A stretch of DNA of 64,000 bases from Fratercula arctica (lineage: Eukaryota; Chordata; Aves; Charadriiformes; Alcidae), in contig CANTUZ010000008.1 in the NCBI GenBank assembly GCA_947846985.1, positions 5,292,306 through 5,356,305 of the forward strand. The letters are read 5' to 3'. The translations under genes and the position numbers were made by a program. Positions 13,063 through 24,468 of this stretch are shown in pieces; the stretch's first letter is position 1; every line of letters starts with the position of its first letter. The notes below the pieces were generated by a model. It was not told the DNA's origin and did not search any database. It saw only the letters and a list, made by a program, of their open reading frames with translations.

Positions 13063-13088
13063 ATGTGCCCATATTCAGATGGGCACAT
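13063..13088. repeat. Perfect 10-bp inverted repeat
   Basis: ATGTGCCCAT at 13063-13072 is followed by a 6-base spacer (ATTCAG) and its exact reverse complement ATGGGCACAT at 13079-13088. It could form a short hairpin or be a palindromic protein-binding site. No transcript or promoter context is evident. Confidence 0.9.
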
Positions 13089-16000
13089 TTCTGCTCTGAC
13101 CTGTTATCTTAGATAATTCCACTTTTCCAGGCTGACTCTTTGCTGTTACACCTCAAGTAGTTACCTTAACTAAACCTGGTATTGCTGCCTGTCAGACTCC
13201 CCTGACAACAGCCATTAGCACAGTTCAATGAAACACTGCACTGACTACGTGGAGTTTCCCCTCCTGAACAAGGGTGCACAAGAAAACTCAGTTTTGCATT
13301 AGGTGCAAAACCCGCTCCACTTAGTGGCTGGACAAAAAGAGTTCAGTTTTCATCCATCTTATGCCTCATCTGGCCACTTCCACCAGTGAAATGCAAAAAA
13401 AATTGGTCATGCAAGATGAGAAATAGGCTATACCTACTGCAAACATGCTTTGCCCACATGTAATCATCCAGCAGAGGCAGCTTTGCACACCCAATGTCAT
13501 CTAATTCATAAGGGTCTCCAGCAGAGCTCAAAGGCAAAGTAGACTAATAGAGAAGGTGGGGAGAAAATTAAAAAACAGATGAAGAAAAAAAAACAAAAAC
13601 AAATGTTGCTGCATATAATCTGGAAAATGGATGAGATTGAATGATTATCTGAGAGATGCCCTTTTTCAATAAACATAAATCTTACAACTATCCCAACGCG
13701 CAAACAACACTAAGGCAGTGGCAAGTATTTATATCTTAACATTATTTAATGGAGATTCATGTCGTCCAATGCAGAGGGAACGACAGTCAAGCTCACAATG
13801 AACAGATTTCAATGCTTTTGCTCAAAGAGATCATAAAATAAGAAAACAGTATGTACAAGCACATTCCCACTCTGGAAGACAGGAGAGGAACAACACGGCA
13901 AGGCATCTTCCTGACCTAAGAGCCAGAAATCCAATGTGTTTCATTTACTACAGGTAGCAGAGACCAGTAATGTCATCCAAAATACAACCTCAATTCCAAT
14001 AGTGGTTTGACACACTAAAAGTATTTAATATTTGTCATTAACTTCATTATCTCAGTGGAAGCCAGCTAGGCAACTGTAGCCATTAGTAACTTTTGAGAAT
14101 TACTGCATACCACAGAAATATAGGTGCATTTTTCCACCATGCAACAGAAAGAAAGGGAAACTAAAAAAATTCTACAAGTTATCAGAAGCTAAAAAGAAAA
14201 CAGCCTCTAAAACTCTGTTCATTAGGAAGGACAGAGGAAGAAGAGAGTCAAGAGTGGGACGCACCCTCCGATCGTTGCAGGAAAGTGAGCAAAATGGGTT
14301 CATTTGTGTACAGGCACTGAGGAACGAGCAACAGCATCCTTCAAAGGAGGCAAACAGAGCCCCCATTCTGTTTGAGAAGGTCCCATATGGCCAACACTCA
14401 TAACAGGTTAAATGGCTGCATCCAAGGACACTTTCCATCTCAATAAATGTACTCCCAAAGAAGCGTCAATATCTCACAGAGGACCAACAAGTTCGAGTGG
14501 TAGTGAAATGCATCTCCAATGAATTGAGTGTAATGAACTCGGCTAATGGTTCGGTAAGTGTTTGGAATTGTGCTCATTGTTATTGTTAAGCTTGGATGCA
14601 AGAAGAGCAATCAAACCGCTTTATCTGGGGGCAAGTGGAACCAAGGCACTTAATGAATGCTGGTAAAACATCTTTGCCAAACAACTCTGAAAAACCACAT
14701 GTATGCAAGAAGTCAGTTTGAGGTTTTCTGCCTTGAAAAGAGAGTCTAGGAATTAAAGTATCATGAACTCTACTATTTGTATTGAAAAAACCCTAAAAGA
14801 GGATCTAGGTAAACGAGTAGAACATGTCCACCACAACACAGCCTCCAGGCTTGGCGCTTAGGGCTTCGGAGAAGCAGAGACCACGCACCTTTTACCAGAC
14901 AAATGGGACTGCCGAGAAGATTACTTGTTTCTGCAGCTCCAGAGACACTCTGCCTAATAGCTGTCAGTGTAGGTGAAAATGCCTTCTGGGGATGAGAAAT
15001 CGCTTCTGTGGGAGTGCTTTTCCTCCTATTGCTGCCACCCCTGTGCAAGGCACACGTGGCCACCTGAATGCTGGCTTTGGGAAACACAACCTGAAGTGAA
15101 CACTTTTCACGCTCCACTTTTTCACCTGCGCTCCCTAAATTGTGACTAATGACTCCAATACAACGCTGCAGATCTTAAGCCATGAAGAAAATGAGAAAAC
15201 CCTCACTTTACTTGCCTAGCCAACATATTTCAAACTCCTGCATAATCAGTGCTATACCTGGCTGTTGCCCAGGAGCCCTCTCAGAAAGGCTATACATTCC
15301 CCAAATCTCCTCTGCAACCACCGGTTAAAATGGGAAGTTTCAAACTGAGAAATAGTCAGCGTGGTTTTTATGAATTTTTTTTAAAAAAGCATATTTACCT
15401 CCTACCATTAAAGAGATATCATCCTGGTAAAAAGAGGTTTACATTATGGCCAATAGTGTTCTTAAGCTTTCAGGAACCTTGCAAAAGTCAACGGGAAGAA
15501 ATACTTAGTAAAAGGAGAAAAGGTGAGAAGTCACTTTTACATTCTCCCTCATATGTGGGGGGAAAAGTTGTTATATACCTTAATCATTGGTGCACACATG
15601 CCTATATACTTATATTTCTTGCTTACAGATCTCAAAGCCACACTGGAGCCAAGAGAGTTACTCACATTTTCTGAAAGACAACAGATTCCCCTATATAGCT
15701 TGGAAGGAGAAATTCTCATATTGTACTGTATGGTTGAACAATATCCACTGCTCCTTTGAGATAATACCTGCAAATTTTGGTTTTGACTTTCCATTGAAGC
15801 CTCAACACTAAGCTGTCAAAGAACTGTTTATTCTTTGTACCACACGAGTTAAAGGGCCATCATCCACCACACAATATTGGGACAAAAGAGTACTTAAAGA
15901 GATAAAAGAAATATGAATTTTGCACTCTGGCATGAATATAATTTTTATCTAGCAATAAATAGGAATCTTAAAGTTAGTCTGCTGATTTCCTGAAAATAAT

Positions 16001-18360
16001 TTGGGACAAATACACACTGCAATTCAGTCACATGTGGAGCTTGGACACCCCACATTAGTTGTTCTTCACTGGTGTTTCATCAGGTCTTACTTTGTGATGT
16101 ATGACATTAACACAGTTCTCCACGGGGAAAAACTTTTATCCTTTCATGCCATTTCGCACATATGTAGATTGCCATGTCGTGTTATAGCTTGTGTATTCTC
16201 TCATTCAGAGGTAAACTTCCCCTGTGGCTAAATGCTTGTAATTAAATACAGTGCTGAAGAAGCTAATTAAAAAATGTTTTGATGATAGCTGCATAATACT
16301 TAATAACCTTCATAGTAGAACAGCTGTGCAGAAAATACTAGATTTGTTAACATTTTTAGGAGCGTTACATTAATACCATGTTTACATGGCTGCAGGCACT
16401 AAGGACCAGGGTGGACAAGCATTAACTTGGGTGGCTTTGGGACTAATCACAGGGGCTAGGTGTCACCTAACCTGGCCCCAGGAGAACACTGCTCTGCCTC
16501 ACTACCTTCTGTAGGTACCACTGCTGAGGCAGCATTTTAAATGCACATACACCCCTAGGGTAAACTCTGGCTTGGTCATCTTGGGTGCAAGTGTCACAGA
16601 ACAGCAGGTATCCAGGCAAAAGTCTGCTTACCATCCCCTGGTGAAGAGCTTCCCTTTCATGACAGGGGAGTTTCGGGGGCTGCATGTGTAGTCTCTCCCC
16701 TTTGTTCTGTAGGGGACCTCAATGCAAAGTTTGGGATTTCTGGATTCCACTCCAGGGCCAGGAACTAAGAGGCAGAAGATACAACACGCATAGTGACCAT
16801 TTTCTTACTCAAAATAGCTCACATACCCCAGATTTAGCTATTTTATTTTGTACCAAATCATCACACACCCCCCAACAGTTACCGGGACTCCGTAGCTCAC
16901 TGAAACCAGAACGGCCTCATAATAAAAATCATTTTTTTTCCATGCCTCAGCAGCACAATCAGTTTTCACAAACCACAGAAGTCACAAACAGATCACTGTA
17001 AGGGACAGATTGCAAACAAATATTTCATATGCAACGTGGAAAAAAGGGGACAAAGCAAAATCAATAGCAATATGCTTACTAATATGTGTTTTAGCCACAG
17101 GCTGCAGCATGGAATGCAATATATGTAATGTAAACATTGTCAGTGTAACACAGGTCAATAAAATGATAGATATTCTAAAAATAAAGTGTCCCCAAAGAAA
17201 CAGAAAATATAATATCTGTCCTAAAAAAAGAAACTCCTTGTAGCCTCAGCGATCAGTATACAATGATACGTGCTTTCAAGGCTAACTTTCTAGCAAAAAA
17301 GTCTTTTTGAAAAAAAAAAAAGTAAAGTTTCTCATACGTTGCAGTCCTGCAGCTAGGCCAGGCACCCCGGAGATGCTCAGTAGAATGTGGTGATGGGTGA
17401 CGCTTGCATGGAGATGTACTGCTGGAGGGGCTGCAGCCAGGGCTGCCATCCACAGAAACTCCGTAACCTCCCGTGGCCATAGAGCACGGGGAGGAGAGGG
17501 TAGATCTGAACAGAGTCCTACAGACTTGTGGCAATGAGCTTTCAAAGTGGAATAACACCTTCCTCTCAGCACAATATCTTCCAAGAGTAAACAATGTGAG
17601 TGTAAAGTGAAAATTAACACTTTAAAAAGTGGAATTTCCATTTCCAAGAACTTTGGAAGGTCCTTGTTCCTCCTGCACTTCTCACCTCATCACCGTGGGA
17701 CTAATTTCATACAACATCGCCAAGGTTTCATCCTATGGCTGTACGGAAATAAAATGCAAATCATTCTTCACTGTCTGTTTTGCAATCGTCTGATTTTTAA
17801 AGCAATCCCCAAGTGCATGTGGTTTGTAGGGGAGCATCTGAATTTGACAGCCACGTCTCACAATCCTGCAGATAAGTTAAAAAAGAAAAAACAACTAACA
17901 TCTCATGGACTTCTCAAACAAAATCTTCAAAACACTTAGCTGGACTTGTCACATCAGAACAGACCAATTCCTTATCAACTATCTATCTTCCTATCCAAAA
18001 CTGATCTTCATCATTTTTCCAGACAATTGCAAGAGTCAGATATTGGGAGGATGACAAAGGAAGCAGTTGTGGGTTGTTTTTTTTTTTTTTTTTTAAACTT
18101 TCATTGTTTATACTGAGGAGCCTCAAAACATTGAGTTATAGTCCATTTAAATGCAGGTGCTAAGGGTTTGGTCTAATTGCTCCTTTTTTCATCTTGCCAG
18201 GTTATTTGCTTTAATCCTATCACCACAGTGACTTCCACAAGCTAATTATACCTTGCAGAACCAAGTAAAAAACTAAAAGAGAAGGTGTCCAAGGTTTATT
18301 GAACACTGTCTTAAGTCATTGATAAAAATGAAAAATCATTTAAAAAAAACAATAGTTCTC
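13089..18360. other. Unique AT-rich non-coding sequence
   Basis: No gene is supported. The longest frame (15249-15674 plus, 141 codons) overlaps frames on the other strand and other frames of the same strand, lacks any domain, and looks like chance. A run of 18 T lies at 18077-18094 and a shorter A run near 17309-17320. Confidence 0.6.
18077..18094 (+). repeat. T18 homopolymer
   Basis: Eighteen consecutive thymines are flanked by 'gtgggttg' and 'aaactttc'. No adjacent SINE or processed-gene sequence was recognised, so it is read as a simple repeat and not a minus-strand poly(A) tail. Confidence 0.85.
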
Positions 18361-18423
18361 CCACAAAAATAGAAAAAGCTGATTCTTCATGTGACTATTT
18401 TGCAAGAATAACTATTTTTGTGG
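18361..18423. repeat. 63-nt hairpin with perfect 12-bp arms
   Basis: CCACAAAAATAG at 18361-18372 has its exact reverse complement CTATTTTTGTGG at 18412-18423. Inside the 39-base interval, ATTCTT (18382-18387) can pair with AAGAAT (18404-18409), giving a two-part stem with an asymmetric internal loop. The size resembles a small structured RNA or a terminal-inverted-repeat element, but there is no direct evidence of either. Confidence 0.8.
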
Positions 18424-18469
18424 CAGAAGATTTTTATTGCAAAAGAATGTATTTTTGGGTGGCGAAAGT
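18398..18469 (+). repeat. Imperfect tandem duplication, ~37-bp period
   Basis: The stretch from 18398 ('ttttgcaagaat', then 'ctatttttg' and 'tggcagaag') recurs about 37 bp later from 18436 ('attgcaaaagaat', then 'tatttttggg' and 'tggcgaaag') with a few substitutions and short indels. The first copy contains the right arm of the hairpin at 18361-18423. Confidence 0.6.
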
Positions 18470-21400
18470 TTCTTGAACCTTGAACACCTGAGTACCATTT
18501 TTTCATTATGTTAATTTAAGTGGTAAAAGGGTTCCCTGACTGACACTAATTGATGGCCCCTCCTGGGGCTTAATTGACATGAGTTTGTCTCTATAAACCT
18601 GTACTGTTAATCAGCTCCTTACACTTTGAAAAATGTTTGCAGCTGAAGTGTCAGTGGGGGTTACAGAGAGACAACATTGATTCTAAGTGAGGGTACTTCT
18701 GAGTGCTCTGGTTGTGGTATTTCATTAAATAATATTTTCCTAATCTCGCTCTAAAGCGGAATGATAGTGTCTTGGATTCATTTACTGCTGGAATTACTTT
18801 TTGTTGTTGTTTTGTAAGCATTTAATTCAGATGTTAAGTGTTTCCTTTTATCTATTGTAAATCAGAAGGCTTAGATAACTTGATGTTAAATACTGTTTTA
18901 AAACATATAGAATTAACTAAGATATCAAGCCATCCTGTTCCTCAAGGAAAGAGTTGGGGTTTTTTTGATTGCTACACCCACAATATTCCTGTAGTGATAC
19001 CGTATTTAGGAAATACAAGAAAAAAATTTGTGTTCCATTACAGTGATTGAGCCAATATCCTTTCTTCCAGTACAAAGCCAGCATTGAATATTTTCTGAAG
19101 TTTTAGTCTACACCTAAAAAAGGACTATAAAAAGAATTTGTTTGCTTAAATCTTCCTGACATTAGGAAAATTACATTTCTTCCAACATCTTAGAGGCATT
19201 TCTTCAGAGAATGTTTGGTTTGGAACTCTGTAATCCTCTGACAATGTCATCACGCTCGTGCTTCTTACTGAATTACCCAAGTTCTGTGCCAGCATCTATA
19301 GGGACAACATCCAATAGTAAAGAGTGTGAAATATATAAAATAACATAACAATATTCATTAATGTGTTCATATATTTGTGTCAACTATTAAACTACACTAG
19401 AATGGAATTACCCCAACAACTTTGCCCTGGCTTAAGATCTTCCTATTTTGATTCAGAAAGTCCCTTTTAAAAGGGTGTTTACTATCCAAATTAGGCTATA
19501 AACATAGTCCTTTCTCCTATATCAGCTTCCAGTGCTATTTCCAGCTTCCCATTTTTAGCCCATCTTTTACTTGCATCAATTCTCATCATTTCATTAGAAT
19601 CCCTATGTGCTCACAATATCAGTCATTGCCCATTAATTATAGGGGTACAGTTATTATAAGCATCCAAGATGGGTGATAAATCTGAAGGCCTGAATTCCTA
19701 TCGTGCATATATAAAAAAAGAGGTGATTTCATAGCATTGTTTCTCAACATAAAGTAGGGTGTCAAGATACCACTTTGTATTTGATTTACTTTGCTGATTG
19801 TAGTCTTTGTTCACTAACAGTATCAGAAAACCGGTCACAAACAGTTTTACAGAATGAAAAAGGCGATTTGTGAAGCATAACTAATTATTTTACCACCCAT
19901 TGCAGATGGCAAGGATGCTTGGCAGAAATAGGAGCTGCTGAGCAATGGCATTGTAGATGACTTATACAGAAGCAGAGACCCCACTCTACATGTTACAAGG
20001 ACTCTTTCTTTTCAGAGTTTAATTCTCAAAAGATGTTTTGTGAGGATAAAGCAAAACAACTATGAATAACCTTAAATTTAAGTTATACAGAACTAATCCA
20101 CGAGGTATTTCAGGGATGAGACTTCTCCTCTTGCCTCAAGGCCATGCTGCCAGCTCTTGGACCTCAGGTACAGCACCGCTTTCCCACAGCCCCAACAACA
20201 GCAACCCCCCTGCTCTACTGATCTTCATTCATAACGATGACATAAAGAGCATTTTGCTAACCCGTCATGCTGACTACACTGCTCCTCTTCATGCATCCTT
20301 CCCTAAAAGCATCAAACAGGTGATCTAATTTTACAGCCCTTAGCAAAATAATGTCTGCTCTAGCATCCCTCCTGCCATGTCAGGAGCTCAGCCTCTCCCC
20401 ATTCACTCCACAACATTGGCTTCCATCACTCAGGTTTCTCAAACAAGCACCTTCATGCTACCTTTTACCCTTGGGAGGAACACTTTAGAAATACCTGTGA
20501 AGGTACTTCATTATTCCCCTTCAAAACTCTTCATAATTCAGCTGCTGTGAAGCACTTTGGAACAGTAACTAGATTTTGGAGAGGGTTTTGCCCTGTGTTT
20601 GTACAATGTTTTCTGTAAGGTCATAGGAGCTACAGGACAAGTTGATAATAGTGGTAATATTTTGTATGTTCACAAAAATGCTGAACTACCTCCAATTTTG
20701 TAATAGCTACCTGAGTGGGAAACACAGCAGTAAACATGGCTAAATCCATTTTTATAGACATGTATATAAATTATTGGGATAAACTCATCAAAAGCACAGC
20801 AGGTTAACTGATATACACAGTGAAAAAGTCTGATGATGTCCTAAAAACAGCAATACAAGCACGGCCTCTAAATTGTTAAATTATTTGGACGGGGAAGATT
20901 ATGTCCATAAAGATAAGCGTAGGACGCATACTGAATAATTATTGCGGTTCAAGTTTTTGTTTCTTAAGAAGTCAAAGCTTGTGGGTTGCTTTGAATTTAC
21001 CAGTCATAATGGGATGCCCTAATTTAACCGAGCACATTGCAAGTCTCCAGAACCATTTTTCACATCATTCATTCAACATCTTTTTTTGATGGCTGTATTG
21101 CTTAGCTGGTCATATGTCAAAAGGTACCATGTGTTGTCAGGATGTTTTCCTAGAGTTACACCAAGGAAAAGAAAGATCGAAAAGATTTTAAGATGGGCTC
21201 ATGAAAGCTTCCAATCATAAACCATTCCACAATACACAAATCATACAATTGTTCCAATACCAGCACTCGATGCATGATGGTGTACATCTGTTCAGCAAGC
21301 AGCTGTCAGAGCTATTTCATATTTTTCCTGTTCTGCTGTATCTGCCTTCTTGATGCTCTCTCCAGCGTTGTTTCTCTCTCCTTTTGCATGAAATGCAATA

Positions 21401-24400
21401 TACAAAATACAGGTACCTGGTTTGCTGTTATGTCAACTCAATTTTGTGAAGGTTGAGCAACAAACCACTGAGACATAATAATTATTGACTATTCCCAAGT
21501 ACAAGAACAGTGGTTATAAAGCAAATCCCAGACTGGATAGGGAGAGTCATGTGCTTACACTAGCAAGTTACAGTCATATAGTGAAAGCTGCTATTGTAAG
21601 ATTCTCCTGGCAATAACACAAAAATCAAGCCCAAGTTATCTATGCTTCTTCATACAACACCCCAAGACATTTTACTATTAACACAAACAAGAAATTTTCC
21701 CTCCAAAACATTCTCTGCTCCTACTGCTGCCTCTGAGATGCTGAATAGCGAGACAACATTAGCCAACACATGCTCTATTTTACAGTAATTAAATACATTG
21801 GTAGGCTCCAGCATAAGCATCTCTTGCACAGCTCAGTAGATGACTGGTCCAGCCTTACGGAGTTGCTCCTTGGCTGTGTTACCCAGCATGAACAGATATA
21901 AAAATCATTTCACCTAAAGATTTTGTAGCAAGCAGAAATGCCTGCAGCAACCGAGAACGTGCTATAGCTGAAAACAAAGCTCTACAGTCAACCCTGACAA
22001 ATCCCTCAAAATGCTTTTTCTAAGTAGATTACGTAAATTATTTATGGCTCTAGAAGAGTGGCTGTGTGGCATGTTTGCCAGAAATTAGCTCAGGAATTGA
22101 GGAAAGTTTTCCAGAGCCCCTTGGGAAACTCAGAGCTTGAACATTTTCCCTGCTACCCTGACGGTGTCGAGTGTAAGTGACTATACACCAGTCACTGGGA
22201 ACTGCTTCTTCCACTCCTGTGTTTGTGATACCAGCTCCTGAAGCATCCTCACATTAAGGAGGATCTCTTACCCGTTCTATAGCTACACACTGGCCTCCGA
22301 TATTTTGCTCCTTAATATCAAAATACCTGAACACTCCAGAATTCATTTGTTTCTACCTTAACAAGGCTTGGATAAAAGAAGACACAGACCTCTTCGCAAA
22401 GTCCAAGCAAAAACAAAGGCTTAGAAGGATAAAAATGGGGAATACAGAAAGTCTCCTTTAATGCACATACTCCAAGGTTAATCAAAAAAGATCTTCCTGT
22501 TCTGAATCTAGCAGCCAAGCTTTAGACTCCTATTTAGTCAAAGAAGGCAGAAGCCTAGTTTTAATCCACATCCATTTCCCCAGGAATGTTTTCACAGGCA
22601 AAAATTTGGGTTTGGGGTTATCATCCTCAGCTGGATTTGCTGTTTGCTTTGGGATTCACTCACGCCTCATCTGTTCTAACCTGGGACTTGTTCAGAAAGG
22701 TATTTTTCCTTCAAAACTTCACTTATTTGGGAATATAAATGTCACTTTGGCAGTCCATTATTTTTTATATTTAAGTGGCTGGAAAACTGGAAACCCATTG
22801 AGCCATAAAAGGCTCTCCCCTGTTAACACCACGCGCAACTTAAGTGCTGAATGTTTCCAGTCAGTCGGGGACATAGTATGTATTTATATGCGGATAGTCA
22901 TGCTTTGAAAAAAATCTATGAACTTTAATCCTACTTATATAAGTAATAGTTGTTGACTTTGGGGAAAATGCATGATGCATAATCTTCATCTTTGGATGTT
23001 ACCAAACCAAAGAATTTAGTTGCTGTAAGAAACCTAGCATGTGTAATAAGATACTAAGAGTTCTGACAGAATGGTAGTGTTTGCTAATTTACATGCCATG
23101 ACCCACACTAGCAGGCTCTGGGGATCTTTTTAAGCTAATAGCCTTTGGGGCAGACCAGAATGGGATTCCAGATAAAAGTACGCTTACAGGTCATAATCTA
23201 GTAACTGTCTATAGTAAGCACATCAAGAATTTAACTACAGACAAGAGGAGCAAGAAATCCTTAAGCAAACTCTGGAGGTTTTTTAGGGTATTTTATACAA
23301 ACCAAAAAAAAAAAAACCCTGACTTCATGGATTTGTATATTCATATCATAGAGGTTTCAAGCAGCAATACAGCCTTCAAGCATGTATACAAGCTATCCAC
23401 TCTTGATACAGAATGGATTTCAGTAGGAAATTAAGCTCATTTCCAAAGAGCCACATTATCAAAACCAGATAAGTTGGTGGCTCAGGTTTTAAGCAAGCCA
23501 TTTCACCATGCCGCTCTAGTATTAAAAGTATATTTTATTAAGCCTGGGAAAGCGTGTACATTTCCATTGGCTAATAGATAGGTACAGATCTACACTGCTT
23601 TTCTAGACAAACTAGTTTCTGCTAGAAGAGTTAATTTATCAACTGGCTGGTCTAATTAATTTGCTCATTCTGCTCAGGTACTGTAGTTGTCACAACTCAG
23701 TAATTAGGCACATGCAAACAGACTTGTGCTAAGTTGGCATTTCCTGAACCAAGGAGTTGGTTTGACTATCAAAACTTTCTCAAGACAAACACTTAACGTA
23801 TATATCCAAGTTACAAGTCAAACATACAGGCTTAGTTCCCTCAGCATACTAGTGGCATGTAATTGTAGCCTTGTGGTGGCATTTCAAGCCCATCTTGACA
23901 TAATCAATAAACGATTCTCCACAGAGAACGAGTATTGGAAATAAGCATCTGTGTCCCCAAGTCAGGTCCATGCCTTCTTTGCCATTTGCTGTGCTGCATA
24001 CATTTTCACAAGCACTTATTGTCCCTGAAGTTATGCTAACAAGAGGCAAATAAACCCTTACCAACCAGCTCACATTACCAGCATGCTCTGAGAGCACTTT
24101 ATTCTTCTGAGAAGGTGATGCTTTTATCAGTCAGAGACTGATTAAAAAAAACCAAGGAATGGTTTTGCCCATGCAGTTCCACAGGTGCTCACTCAGGTTG
24201 TCTCTATCTCTCCTGCAGATTCCCCCTCATTGTATTTTCTTAGAGTCAAACTAGATAATACCCTTCCTGATCAACTGTTTGACCCTTCAGAGGTAACACC
24301 AATCTTCTTGTGTATCTTTCTAGGAATCTAATCATTTGGGGGTGTGTTAGTGATACTGAGTAGGAAACTCTTATCTGTTTTGGCCTCCATCCTCCCTCCG

Positions 24401-24405
24401 TGGTT
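18470..24405. other. Unique non-coding sequence
   Basis: No gene or young repeat is recognised. The stretch 18530-18740 has paired TAATTGA motifs and reads like a conserved non-coding element (see findings). An A13 run lies at 23304-23316. Open frames here are all 100 codons or shorter with no domain signature. Confidence 0.6.
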
Positions 24406-24468
24406 TTCCCTGCATTTCCATGCAGGGAAGGGAATATGCAATATTTCAATAGATATTGCATAGTTCCC
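24406..24468. repeat. Two adjacent hairpins
   Basis: Hairpin 1: TTCCCTGCAT (24406-24415), loop TTCC, ATGCAGGGAA (24420-24429), ten perfect pairs. Hairpin 2: TATGCAATAT (24435-24444), 8-base loop, ATATTGCATA (24453-24462), ten perfect pairs. Hairpin 2 extends through GGGAA (24430-24434) with TTCCC (24464-24468) after a single bulged G at 24463. Together they occupy 63 bp. They are shorter than typical precursor microRNAs when taken singly. Confidence 0.85.

Noticed and set aside
15249..15674. 141-codon plus-strand open frame
   Set aside because: AT-rich, with overlapping frames in two other phases and on the other strand, and no domain.
24430..24468. Precursor microRNA
   Set aside because: The stem-loop is only about 39 nt, shorter than a usual precursor, and matches no microRNA seed I recognise. 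It is kept only as a structural finding.
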